Assembly: GCA_963726785.1 (NCBI GenBank)
Contig: CAVSDJ010000010.1
Location: forward strand, 496,001-560,000
Direction: 5' to 3'
DNA from: DATEKX01 sp963726785
Lineage (GTDB): Bacteria > Acidobacteriota > Blastocatellia > UBA7656
DNA length: 64,000 nucleotides
Part shown: positions 35,153-46,185 of the stretch, in pieces
How positions within the stretch are numbered: the stretch's first letter is position 1
How the letters are laid out: each line of letters begins with the position of its first letter
Notes under the pieces: generated by a model
Databases searched by the model: none
Told to the model about the DNA's origin: nothing
Seen by the model: only the letters and a program-made list of their open reading frames with translations
Program-made: the position numbers and the translations under genes

Positions 35153-38100
35153 GGCAGGCTGATAGCAGCCCGGACATCTGCGCTTCAATGGAGCCACGCT
35201 CGATTGAGCGTGGAAACGAAAGCAGATTCGTTGCACGTGAATTGACCGTACAGGCTTCAATGGAGCCACGCTCGATTGAGCGTGGAAACGCCGACGAAGG
35301 TTTCCGTGAAGCTCGACAACTGGATGGCTTCAATGGAGCCACGCTCGATTGAGCGTGGAAACGGCTGCGAAGTTTTCTAATCGCACGCAGGACTTTGCGC
35401 TTCAATGGAGCCACGCTCGATTGAGCGTGGAAACACCGATGGCCGCTATATGGTTCGGTTGAATGTAGAGGGCTTCAATGGAGCCACGCTCGATTGAGCG
35501 TGGAAACGCCGGAAATAGACAGGTGAAGGGGAATATAATGTGGACGCTTCAATGGAGCCACGCTCGATTGAGCGTGGAAACGATTTATAAATTCATCGGG
35601 CATTATTTTCTGCGGTCGCTTCAATGGAGCCACGCTCGATTGAGCGTGGAAACCTGCGAGCGCGATTTTATTATACGAGATGGGAAGCCCGCTTCAATGG
35701 AGCCACGCTCGATTGAGCGTGGAAACTCGTCATGCGGATATTGTGGCTCAACGGCCATAGTAAGGCTTCAATGGAGCCACGCTCGATTGAGCGTGGAAAC
35801 CTATGACGAGACGGAAGGCGAACTAACGATCTACGTCGCTTCAATGGAGCCACGCTCGATTGAGCGTGGAAACCCCGCCTACTCGCCGCGCTTGTGGCGG
35901 CTAGGGAGTGCTTCAATGGAGCCACGCTCGATTGAGCGTGGAAACCTGATCATGATGGGTTTGCCGAACTACCAGCAACTACGCTTCAATGGAGCCACGC
36001 TCGATTGAGCGTGGAAACCCTTACGACGCTCGGCACAATCGGCACGGGCATATGGGCTTCAATGGAGCCACGCTCGATTGAGCGTGGAAACTTGTCCTGC
36101 CGACCTGCACGCAACCGGTTGGTATCGGCTTCAATGGAGCCACGCTCGATTGAGCGTGGAAACCAGAAATGAACTACGACCAAGCCCGCGAAGAAATCGC
36201 TTCAATGGAGCCACGCTCGATTGAGCGTGGAAACGATCGCACCGGCTTCGCTCAAGCCTGCCGGGAAATTGCTTCAATGGAGCCACGCTCGATTGAGCGT
36301 GGAAACCGGCTTTAGAAGAGTAACGCCTGCCTCATTCGGTCGGGCTTCAATGGAGCCACGCTCGATTGAGCGTGGAAACTTGTCGGCACTACCCACTGCT
36401 CAAAATCTTCTTTTCGGCTTCAATGGAGCCACGCTCGATTGAGCGTGGAAACGTTATGTCACTCGCGGTAATGAGCAAAAGGAAAAACCGCTTCAATGGA
36501 GCCACGCTCGATTGAGCGTGGAAACCCTTCATACGTGCCTTCAACCCAGCGACGGCCAACAGGCTTCAATGGAGCCACGCTCGATTGAGCGTGGAAACCT
36601 GCAATCTTGAGCGTCAGCGTGCGAGCATCAAAACGCTTCAATGGAGCCACGCTCGATTGAGCGTGGAAACCATAGAATGGTGAGTCCATAGTTGCTCCAT
36701 GTAGAAGCTTCAATGGAGCCACGCTCGATTGAGCGTGGAAACGATTTAACTGAGCGCCTTTATGATTGGCGCAATGTTGCTTCAATGGAGCCACGCTCGA
36801 TTGAGCGTGGAAACAAAAGAGTTCCTGTTAATAGGCAGCGTGATTTACCGCTTCAATGGAGCCACGCTCGATTGAGCGTGGAAACTGCGCCCATGCCCCT
36901 ATCGGCTGGCTCGTTCAAGCTGAGCTTCAATGGAGCCACGCTCGATTGAGCGTGGAAACGCGTTCAACTGTAACTTTGGTTTCATAGCCAGCGAGCTTCA
37001 ATGGAGCCACGCTCGATTGAGCGTGGAAACCCCAATTGATAGCGGCCATGATGAGAACGGATAGGCGTGCTTCAATGGAGCCACGCTCGATTGAGCGTGG
37101 AAACGTGGTCTGCCGTGTCCTTTAAGCTTGGCTCGCCATGCTTCAATGGAGCCACGCTCGATTGAGCGTGGAAACATTATCACCGTCGCTGACCGTGCTT
37201 ACATCACCATCAGGCTTCAATGGAGCCACGCTCGATTGAGCGTGGAAACAAGCAACGGGGCCGCGAAACGCGGGAATGGGCAAAGGGCTTCAATGGAGCC
37301 ACGCTCGATTGAGCGTGGAAACTTGAGCCGCCTGCGACGATTCGCCCGAAGTGGGATAGCTTCAATGGAGCCACGCTCGATTGAGCGTGGAAACATCTGT
37401 GAAGGCACGAAATTGAATCCTCTTTTGATATTGCTTCAATGGAGCCACGCTCGATTGAGCGTGGAAACGATGAGAGTCAGGCTTCAACCTCAGGCACGTA
37501 AGAGAGCTTCAATGGAGCCACGCTCGATTGAGCGTGGAAACAGGCGGATCGGGAGCAGGAACCCTGACCGGAATCCTCGCTTCAATGGAGCCACGCTCGA
37601 TTGAGCGTGGAAACGACGGAAGCTGGCAAGCGGCGGGCGGCTCATCGTACACGCTTCAATGGAGCCACGCTCGATTGAGCGTGGAAACTTCAACCGCAGG
37701 CTTGCGGCGCGGCTCTGGCTTTACGGGCTTCAATGGAGCCACGCTCGATTGAGCGTGGAAACCCACACGAACGATGAATCGCGTCAACGCCGGGGGTATT
37801 GCTTCAATGGAGCCACGCTCGATTGAGCGTGGAAACGTGCTGGGCGAAGAGGGCAATGCGCCCTACAGCACAGCGCTTCAATGGAGCCACGCTCGATTGA
37901 GCGTGGAAACTGGAAGTCTCTTATAGTAAGCCCGCCGCGTGGATAGGCTTCAATGGAGCCACGCTCGATTGAGCGTGGAAACGGTCCTGGGCGGCTCTTT
38001 CCGCGAACTCGACTGTACGGCTTCAATGGAGCCACGCTCGATTGAGCGTGGAAACCTGCTAACCGACTATCACATAGCCGGTTGCACAACCGCTTCAATG

Positions 38101-41100
38101 GAGCCACGCTCGATTGAGCGTGGAAACTGCCGTTTCATACGAGCCTCCAGCTTGCGGACGGATTGCTTCAATGGAGCCACGCTCGATTGAGCGTGGAAAC
38201 GCAGAGGCTCGCTCCCTACCTTGAGATCGAGGACGTGGCTTCAATGGAGCCACGCTCGATTGAGCGTGGAAACCACATTCGAGAGCAGCTTCTTTATAGG
38301 CTCAGGGATGCTTCAATGGAGCCACGCTCGATTGAGCGTGGAAACGACTTCGATAATGCCTACCGTGACCGATGCGCCGTTGCTTCAATGGAGCCACGCT
38401 CGATTGAGCGTGGAAACCTGGACTATGCCAGATATGCCAGCCGGAAATCTACGCCGCTTCAATGGAGCCACGCTCGATTGAGCGTGGAAACTATCGAGCG
38501 TAGAGGGCGAGGTAAGGCTAGGGCTTGCCGCTTCAATGGAGCCACGCTCGATTGAGCGTGGAAACATTTAGATACTTTTTCCGCTAGATGATTTTGCGAG
38601 GTGCTTCAATGGAGCCACGCTCGATTGAGCGTGGAAACATTTTCGGGTTAGTGTTAGCCATTTTATCGGCGGGTTGCTTCAATGGAGCCACGCTCGATTG
38701 AGCGTGGAAACGTCAGAATTAAAGCTGCATTGGCAACCGGAGTTACAGCTTCAATGGAGCCACGCTCGATTGAGCGTGGAAACCATGATCTATGAACCTC
38801 CTAGAAATGGTTTAAGGAACGGCTTCAATGGAGCCACGCTCGATTGAGCGTGGAAACAATGACAGGCGAGAGGATAAGGGGTTAGAGATATGAGCTTCAA
38901 TGGAGCCACGCTCGATTGAGCGTGGAAACAAGTCACGCTCGAATTCATGCACGATTGGCGAGAGAAGCTTCAATGGAGCCACGCTCGATTGAGCGTGGAA
39001 ACGATTCTTGGCATAGAACAGCAGCCACGATTGAATGACGCTTCAATGGAGCCACGCTCGATTGAGCGTGGAAACTTTTCATGTCAAGTTGAAGCCCAAG
39101 CCGATGAACGATGCTTCAATGGAGCCACGCTCGATTGAGCGTGGAAACACAACGAGCTAGAATAGATATTGCGCCTTGAACGACTTGCTTCAATGGAGCC
39201 ACGCTCGATTGAGCGTGGAAACCTCCGAATTTCGGTTTTTGCGGCGCGCAAGCTCCCGCTTCAATGGAGCCACGCTCGATTGAGCGTGGAAACCCGACTG
39301 GCATCATTTGATTAGTCACCCACAGCCACGCTTCAATGGAGCCACGCTCGATTGAGCGTGGAAACCAGCCCACCAGACACCAGCCACAGTCTGCGCCATT
39401 AAGCTTCAATGGAGCCACGCTCGATTGAGCGTGGAAACTCCGCATGCCAATCTTCAACTTCCCAACGTAAGACTGCTTCAATGGAGCCACGCTCGATTGA
39501 GCGTGGAAACGCATGGAGTTCCGGCAAAGCGTCAATCACACATCTACGCTTCAATGGAGCCACGCTCGATTGAGCGTGGAAACTGTTGTTCGTGCTTACT
39601 ATCCGAACTCGGCAAACCTTGCTTCAATGGAGCCACGCTCGATTGAGCGTGGAAACGAGATGTCATTAACGCAATCATCTCGTTGGTGGTGGTGCTTCAA
39701 TGGAGCCACGCTCGATTGAGCGTGGAAACATTGATGAACGTGTTGTTGATAATCCGAATACCTAGCTTCAATGGAGCCACGCTCGATTGAGCGTGGAAAC
39801 CCTGACTGATGACAGGTTTGAGAGTTCAGCGCAGTTGCTTCAATGGAGCCACGCTCGATTGAGCGTGGAAACGCGGCTTGGCAGCCGTAGGCTTTGAGGA
39901 GAAACATGCTTCAATGGAGCCACGCTCGATTGAGCGTGGAAACCCTGTGGCCGAAGCCGAGCGCGACACGAGGCCGCTTAGCTTCAATGGAGCCACGCTC
40001 GATTGAGCGTGGAAACCCCTTCTGCTACTGTCAAGCCACCGTCTGATTACGAGGCTTCAATGGAGCCACGCTCGATTGAGCGTGGAAACACCCGGCGCGT
40101 TACATCATTATGGAGTGTTTCTCTGGCTTCAATGGAGCCACGCTCGATTGAGCGTGGAAACCTTGATGGTATCGCACAGGAATGGAAACGGATTCTAGCT
40201 TCAATGGAGCCACGCTCGATTGAGCGTGGAAACCCCTCACGTTGAAGCGAAAAGGAGAAACGAGGATGACGGCTTCAATGGAGCCACGCTCGATTGAGCG
40301 TGGAAACCAGAGCCGACCGCTTGCGTAATGTTTTGCGTAGAGCGATTGCTTCAATGGAGCCACGCTCGATTGAGCGTGGAAACGGCCATTCATACTTACT
40401 TCATCGAAGATGCCAGATGAGCTTCAATGGAGCCACGCTCGATTGAGCGTGGAAACCAGTACAGTCATGGCCTTACCCCATGTCGGATTGTGGCTTCAAT
40501 GGAGCCACGCTCGATTGAGCGTGGAAACGCCATGTCGAGGCGTTATATCAATCTCGCCTCTACCTGCTTCAATGGAGCCACGCTCGATTGAGCGTGGAAA
40601 CCCCTGATGGTAGGCATTGCCTGAACGAGGATGAGATTGCTTCAATGGAGCCACGCTCGATTGAGCGTGGAAACACGATATGGCCGAATCGGTTATATGC
40701 CTTTGCCACCCCGCTTCAATGGAGCCACGCTCGATTGAGCGTGGAAACGAAAAGATGCCACGTAAACGAATCATCACCAAAGAAGCTTCAATGGAGCCAC
40801 GCTCGATTGAGCGTGGAAACCGTGACGACGGGCGCGGGGGATAGCGCAGAGCCTAAAGCTTCAATGGAGCCACGCTCGATTGAGCGTGGAAACAACAAGA
40901 GAATTTATGTTTTCGACGCGATCCCAAAGCGCTTCAATGGAGCCACGCTCGATTGAGCGTGGAAACGGGTCGCGCTCCAAACATATTAGTTGCACCGGAT
41001 TCCCGCTTCAATGGAGCCACGCTCGATTGAGCGTGGAAACGTTAACACCTGACCATCAACCGCGCGGGCAAAAGACATGCTTCAATGGAGCCACGCTCGA

Positions 41101-42435
41101 TTGAGCGTGGAAACACCACAGCGCGCGGTCGCAAGTTGACATTGAACGAGTTGCTTCAATGGAGCCACGCTCGATTGAGCGTGGAAACACGGTCGGTAGG
41201 AGTTCATAATCAAGCCTTTTAGCCAGCTTCAATGGAGCCACGCTCGATTGAGCGTGGAAACAAACGTCGAACGCTTCCCCATCTACCTTCACATCACGGC
41301 TTCAATGGAGCCACGCTCGATTGAGCGTGGAAACATTGGCATGCCGAGCAACGAAGCCCGCGCGACTTACCTGCTTCAATGGAGCCACGCTCGATTGAGC
41401 GTGGAAACTTCAGCATTAGAAGCTGCGTCAGGTTTAGACCCACATGCTTCAATGGAGCCACGCTCGATTGAGCGTGGAAACGCCTACACGCGGAACTGCC
41501 CTCTGTTATCGTTGGGAAGCTTCAATGGAGCCACGCTCGATTGAGCGTGGAAACCCGCCTTCTTTGGCGCGAATCTCGTGCGCGGGCATGTCATCGTGCT
41601 TCAATGGAGCCACGCTCGATTGAGCGTGGAAACGGGCGTCGAAGAGGTGACGATCATTTACACCTACATGGCTTCAATGGAGCCACGCTCGATTGAGCGT
41701 GGAAACGGTGAGCCATATATCCTTGCGCTCGCTGTTGACCCAGCTTCAATGGAGCCACGCTCGATTGAGCGTGGAAACCACTCGTCGGGATACTTCTTCG
41801 AAAGCCCCTCTTCGAGCTTCAATGGAGCCACGCTCGATTGAGCGTGGAAACTACTGATCCTCCGGAACGAAGTGGCAAAGCCCTTCATGCTTCAATGGAG
41901 CCACGCTCGATTGAGCGTGGAAACGAGGCCGACTTGCACGGCAGTTCTATCGTCAATCACCGCTTCAATGGAGCCACGCTCGATTGAGCGTGGAAACGCG
42001 CGAGAAGCGGCAGGAGATCGCCGCGCGCGAAAACGCTTCAATGGAGCCACGCTCGATTGAGCGTGGAAACCACGAAGAAGGCGACGGCCTCAACCGCGAG
42101 CGGCACGCTTCAATGGAGCCACGCTCGATTGAGCGTGGAAACAAGTGCGCGGAGTGCCGCCTGCCCGTCATCCTGGTCTGGCTTCAATGGAGCCACGCTC
42201 GATTGAGCGTGGAAACTCGCCTGCCAGAAGCCCGATCCATCAGCCGACGGCACGCTTCAATGGAGCCACGCTCGATTGAGCGTGGAAACGAGTTCGGTCG
42301 CCGCGCGGATGAAATCAGTATCTTGAAGCTTCAATGGAGCCACGCTCGATTGAGCGTGGAAACTCGGGCCAGACGGCGAACCTCTTGAACGTGCAGAACG
42401 CTTCAATGGAGCCACGCTCGATTGAGCGTGGAAAC
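35153..42435 (-). CRISPR. Type I-G CRISPR array, 100 repeats and 99 spacers, truncated at its distal end
   Basis: I count 100 repeats of 36 bp, the first at 35182-35217 and the last at 42400-42435. Mean period is 72.9 bp. Spacers are mostly 35-38 nt, with two longer ones (40 nt before 40348 and 43 nt at 41555-41597). On the minus strand the repeat is GTTT, stem CCACGCTC, loop AATC, stem GAGCGTGG, then CTCCATTGAAGC. The ATTGAAGC end resembles the usual crRNA 5' handle, so I take the minus strand as transcribed, in line with the cas genes, and the leader at 42436-42616. I noticed no variant repeat, even at the old end. Bases 35153-35181 are a 29-nt partial spacer joined to the IS256 fragment. 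Frames through the array are artefacts. Confidence 0.95.
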
Positions 42436-42616
42436 AGTTCCGCTCTAAGCCTTCTGAAATCACAATATGTAAAGCCACTTGCGAGTGGTCACCGAATTTC
42501 TTTCGCATACTGGCTTTTTGTATTTTCATCTTTAATCTATTTCTTTTGATTGCTTAGTTTACCACGTGCGAGTGGTTGCCGGGGACGGAAACTTCGGTAT
42601 GGCTCTCGAACACCAT
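42436..42616 (-). promoter_or_regulatory. CRISPR leader with two related hairpins and a repeat-like segment
   Basis: AT-rich stretch between cas2 and the first repeat. It holds CCACTTGCGAGTGG (42475-42488) and CCACGTGCGAGTGG (42562-42575), 87 bp apart and each palindromic. The second is followed by GGAAAC at 42587-42592, so the segment 42562-42592 resembles a degenerate repeat (stem then GGAAAC) in the same orientation as the array. The leader would carry the array promoter and the integration signals for Cas1-Cas2. Confidence 0.7.
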
Positions 42617-42910
42617 CTAAACTATTACTGCTAATCCTTCTTCCAGTCCTTTCATCGAGCGACCAATTACTTCTATGCTTTCACAACCTCGACCATCTGC
42701 AGGGCCTAAATTTATCAACATCACTTGGTCCTCGCGGTGATTGATTGCCGGCATCAACGCTTCAATCAAAAGTATGCGCTCGGATTGAGAAAGGTCGCAT
42801 TGAAACACTGAATACTGCAGAGGTATTCCGTAACCTTTCATCAGCTTGTGGACCCGGCGCAGCCTCTTTGGCTCGCTCACGTCATAGCTCACGACGTACC
42901 TGTTTCGCAT
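42617..42910 (-). CDS. cas2: CRISPR-associated endonuclease Cas2
   Basis: 97 residues, the normal size. RYVVSYDVSEPKRLRRVHKL holds the beta-1 strand with the conserved Asp of the ferredoxin fold. YGIPLQYSVFQCDLS is the second diagnostic motif. Cas2 forms the dimeric core of the Cas1-Cas2 integrase that inserts new spacers at the leader end. It follows the cas4-cas1 fusion by six bases and is the last gene of the operon before the leader and array. Confidence 0.95.
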   Translation of the reverse strand: MRNRYVVSYDVSEPKRLRRVHKLMKGYGIPLQYSVFQCDLSQSERILLIEALMPAINHREDQVMLINLGPADGRGCESIEVIGRSMKGLEEGLAVIV

Positions 42911-42916
42911 TATAAC

Positions 42917-44740
42917 CTACCTCGTGCAAAATGGAGGATAAGAATTCGTCTCGCCCAAGAGAACTTTGGCAAGAAGTCTTGCCTGCACTTCGAACACACG
43001 ACGATAGCTAATTGTGTATCCAAATCTCGGATGAGTTATCAGCATATCCAATCGCCGTTCATAAGCCTCAAGCACTCGTTTCCTTCCGCTATCGGTAAGA
43101 GCCACTGCGCCCGCTCTGCGAATGAAATCCGAAGGTCGAAGCTCACCGTTATTTATCATACTGATGGCCACTGAATCGGCAACTAGGGGTCTGAATTCTT
43201 CCATCATATCCAGCGCCAAAGCCGGGCGACCGTACCGTGGCTGATGATAGAAACCAAGATATGGATCGAACCCCACACCGACCAGTGTTGCTACCATATC
43301 TTTCATGAGCATTGCATAAAGAAACGAGAGCAGCGCGTTGACTGGATCACGTGGAGGGCGACGATTGCGAGATTCAAAGTCGAATCTTCGCTGCCCGGCC
43401 TCATTATCTGACTTAAACGTCAGCGCAAAGTTAGAGAAATACTCTCGAGCCGCCGTCCCTTCTATTCCAAGCAGTCGCTCAAGTCCGGTAGCCTGTTCAC
43501 AGTGCCGACGAGACTGAGCCAGACGATTGAGCGCGCCACCAGGTAAATCGCGCGCATTGCGACGCAGTAACGTGCGCGAGTTGCGAATCTTGCCTGATAC
43601 AAAAGCTCGCGCTAGTTGCAAGCAAATCTGAGGGTCTTCAGCAGCGAGGAACTGGCGACGTCTCAATTCTATGTTCTTGTGCGGGGGAGGGGTCGTAACG
43701 GCAGTCAGCCATCCGCCGTATGACAGGTGCAAGATAGTCACATCGCGTGCTGCGAGTTCGCGCAAGGCTTGTGCGGAGAGTTGCACGTTGCCGAATAAAT
43801 TGAGTTGTAAAACCTGCATTAACCGGACTTCTTTTATCACTTTGCCTTTCTCGCGCACCTCTAAGACTTCCCCCTTGAGTCCGACGCTGTAACCTTGCCC
43901 TTGGACATAGACAGCCGTCTGGTCATCCCGCGCAGGAACTAAGCGACGAGGCGCTGCCTGGCCGCGAGTTTTAGCCCTCCGTCCAATTGCTGATTCCGAT
44001 TCTTCAGACTCGTCTGCCAGACCGGTCATCGTGAGCGATGGCTCTGTGGCTCCGTCTTGCGGCAAGCTGTCTTGATGACCGGCAACAGCTAATGTTGTCC
44101 GAAGCAGATTGGTTTCGTCAGGCAAGCAGATACCGACGAGCGAGCAACGCGGGCATTTAGGCGAATTGATTAACGGGGGCGGGATTTGGCCTGAAGCAGC
44201 CGTTCGCCTGGCCTCATTCAAAAGCTCTAACGTGCGCGCTATCAGATCTTCCGTAAAGGGGATTCGCACCCGCTGCTGAGAGCCAGCGAAGTAGAGCGCA
44301 CCTTCGTCGCACTCGTAACCGTTTTCGCGCAAGAGCAAACCTTGCAAACAGACCTGTACGCGCTCAGGCTCCCACGCGCCTTCGGGCGTATCAGGCGGCG
44401 AGCCTCGCTTGTAATCGACTGGAATGACGCGCCCCTCGTCAATCTCAATCAGATCAATCTGCGCCGTTGCGCCTAGCACGTCAGAGCCTACCATCACTGA
44501 TCGCGAGTGCAGCTTGACCTGATTACTGAGGTCAGCCGCCGCCGGTACGATGCCTCGCTTCTCATCAACGCGGCGATGTGTGAGTCTTCCTTCGAGCGTG
44601 TCCGTATTGTGCGCCCATTCTCTTTGAACATACTCCAGGTAGAAGAGTCGCGGGCAGTAAGTGTACTCATTAATCATACGCGCAGGAATCTGATCCGGCG
44701 CATTCACAGTTGCAGAGGATGAAGAAGCGTCTGCGCTCAT
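42917..44740 (-). CDS. cas4-cas1: CRISPR-associated Cas4-Cas1 fusion protein
   Basis: 607 residues from the ATG at 44740, preferred over a GTG two codons upstream because GAGG lies five bases before it. The Cas4 part (about 1-220) has YCPRLFYLEYVQ with the first Cys, PVDYKRG with the RecB-type Asp and Lys, and CPRCSLVGICLPDE with the other iron-sulfur cysteines. A charged linker follows. Cas1 (about 265-607) starts AVYVQGQGYSVGLKGEVLEV and has NIELRRRQFLAAEDP and the active-site stretch GFYHQPRYGRPALALDMMEE with its His and acidic residues. The fusion is typical of type I-G. Cas4 trims prespacers and selects the PAM; Cas1 integrates. Confidence 0.95.
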   Translation of the reverse strand: MSADASSSSATVNAPDQIPARMINEYTYCPRLFYLEYVQREWAHNTDTLEGRLTHRRVDEKRGIVPAAADLSNQVKLHSRSVMVGSDVLGATAQIDLIEIDEGRVIPVDYKRGSPPDTPEGAWEPERVQVCLQGLLLRENGYECDEGALYFAGSQQRVRIPFTEDLIARTLELLNEARRTAASGQIPPPLINSPKCPRCSLVGICLPDETNLLRTTLAVAGHQDSLPQDGATEPSLTMTGLADESEESESAIGRRAKTRGQAAPRRLVPARDDQTAVYVQGQGYSVGLKGEVLEVREKGKVIKEVRLMQVLQLNLFGNVQLSAQALRELAARDVTILHLSYGGWLTAVTTPPPHKNIELRRRQFLAAEDPQICLQLARAFVSGKIRNSRTLLRRNARDLPGGALNRLAQSRRHCEQATGLERLLGIEGTAAREYFSNFALTFKSDNEAGQRRFDFESRNRRPPRDPVNALLSFLYAMLMKDMVATLVGVGFDPYLGFYHQPRYGRPALALDMMEEFRPLVADSVAISMINNGELRPSDFIRRAGAVALTDSGRKRVLEAYERRLDMLITHPRFGYTISYRRVFEVQARLLAKVLLGETNSYPPFCTR

Positions 44741-44769
44741 AGGCACCTCGAAACAGGAATTTGGCTTTA

Positions 44770-46185
44770 TCAGTAAGAATCACTTGGCGCGAAAAGCCCC
44801 AAGCTAAAATGACAGGCAAAGCCGAGGGCAACCGGCCCTCGCACAGGTTCGGGGAATTCGATCTCGAATCCTGCAAGCCCGTGTCCTTCTTCGCCCTTGA
44901 AGCGACGCGTGTGAAAATCGAGCCACCGCACCAAAGGGCGATTGCTGACTTCGTAGCCTTCAATGCGTTTGATAAAGGTGGCTTCTGGTAAGCCACGCAT
45001 CCGCAGTTCGCGTTGGAGTTGCGCTTCGGGCAAATCTCGCGGTCTCGGCGGCTTTCCCGCCCCGCGATTGGCAAAACGGGGAAGCGAAAAAGGCGTGACA
45101 GAACGCCAGCGCCGCGACTGAGTAAAGAGAGGGACTTGCGAAAACTGCTCACGATTGCCAAGCCCTGTCAAAACCATTCTCACGTCAGGGCGATTACCGT
45201 GACGAAATATTGATTTCATTGTGCCGAGCGCATCCGCATCTTCCGGGCTAAAACCGCAAGGCGCGTAAATGGTCACGTGATCGAGCCGCCCGTCGCCGTC
45301 TTCATCGGTAGCAAAGTAGTGCGCGTGCTCATGGCCTTCGAGAGGAGTGCCATCAATTGTCTTGCCAGTAATAGCTTTAGAGTGAGATGTGTCAACCCGA
45401 TTACGTATGAGCGCGCGCCGCACTTGTTCAGCAAACGACAGAGCGTCCTGCACCAGTGGCAACACCGTTGAATCGAGCGCGTAGCACGCGATAGAAATTC
45501 TTACTTGTGATGCTTTTCTTTCTTGTTTGTGACGAACCCGTAGAGCATCCGCGCTGCGCGTATATGTTAGCCAATGCGCGCCCGGCGGATTCAGTCGTTT
45601 TTCTTTTCGCATGCGTGAAGTTTCAATCATCAGTACTTCGAGCAAGTCATCTTCGTTTGCGTTTGGCATCATCATGCGCACAGGCTCTAAGCCTTTGAGC
45701 GGCTGGCCTTCCTCAAGGGGGACACTGTTGATATTCACTGCCATCTCTTTATCAAGCAGCGCAACTTCGCACCAAGACTCTGCGCGCCCGAAAGTTCCCA
45801 ATGAATTGAGCAACACAGAAAGAGCGCGTCGGTCTTCATCAGCGAGTTCTGAATCTGGCCATTGCAAAAGTATGACGCTCGAAGGATCAAGCGCGACGAA
45901 CGTGTCAAAGAATTTGACACTGTTGTTTGCGGTGTCATAGTGCCGAGTGTGCGCCGTCGTAGCAGGCGGCAGATGAAATAAAGGCGGCTTCGACAGCGCA
46001 GCTAGAATTCGGCGGAGTTGTTCTTCGGTAACTCCTGTAGGTCGCGCTCTGAAGTAAGTCGCAATAAGCGCACGCAAGAACCGCCAGATCGAAGGTGGCC
46101 ATTCGACCACCCCCTCGTTGACATGATAGCCCCAGGGCGTTGCGTGAAAACGCCCCGCAAGAAAACGCATTTCAATTGCGATCAT
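44770..46185 (-). CDS. csb2: Type I-G Cas5-Cas6 fusion (Csb2, GSU0054 family)
   Basis: 471 residues. MRFLAGRFHATPWGYHVNEG and VVEWPPSIWRFLRALIATYF are the family's diagnostic N-terminal motifs. The C-terminal half (ALGFACHFSLGLF near the end) is the RAMP domain with Cas6-like role. The protein caps the Cascade backbone at the crRNA 5' end and is thought to process the crRNA at the repeat hairpin. The ATG overlaps the csb1 stop by four bases, with GGAGGTGA inside the end of csb1. There is no separate cas6 in the locus, which agrees with the fusion doing that job. Confidence 0.9.
   Translation of the reverse strand: MIAIEMRFLAGRFHATPWGYHVNEGVVEWPPSIWRFLRALIATYFRARPTGVTEEQLRRILAALSKPPLFHLPPATTAHTRHYDTANNSVKFFDTFVALDPSSVILLQWPDSELADEDRRALSVLLNSLGTFGRAESWCEVALLDKEMAVNINSVPLEEGQPLKGLEPVRMMMPNANEDDLLEVLMIETSRMRKEKRLNPPGAHWLTYTRSADALRVRHKQERKASQVRISIACYALDSTVLPLVQDALSFAEQVRRALIRNRVDTSHSKAITGKTIDGTPLEGHEHAHYFATDEDGDGRLDHVTIYAPCGFSPEDADALGTMKSIFRHGNRPDVRMVLTGLGNREQFSQVPLFTQSRRWRSVTPFSLPRFANRGAGKPPRPRDLPEAQLQRELRMRGLPEATFIKRIEGYEVSNRPLVRWLDFHTRRFKGEEGHGLAGFEIEFPEPVRGPVALGFACHFSLGLFAPSDSY

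Noticed and set aside
34568..35245. Treating the transposase frame through 35245 as a functional protein
   Set aside because: Homology stops at about 35152 and the remaining codons are spacer and CRISPR repeat.
35182..42549. Many open frames on both strands encoding repeated EPRSIERGN, QWSHARLSVET and FHAQSSVAPLK peptides
   Set aside because: They are translations of the 36-bp CRISPR repeat in different frames and have no ribosome-binding sites.
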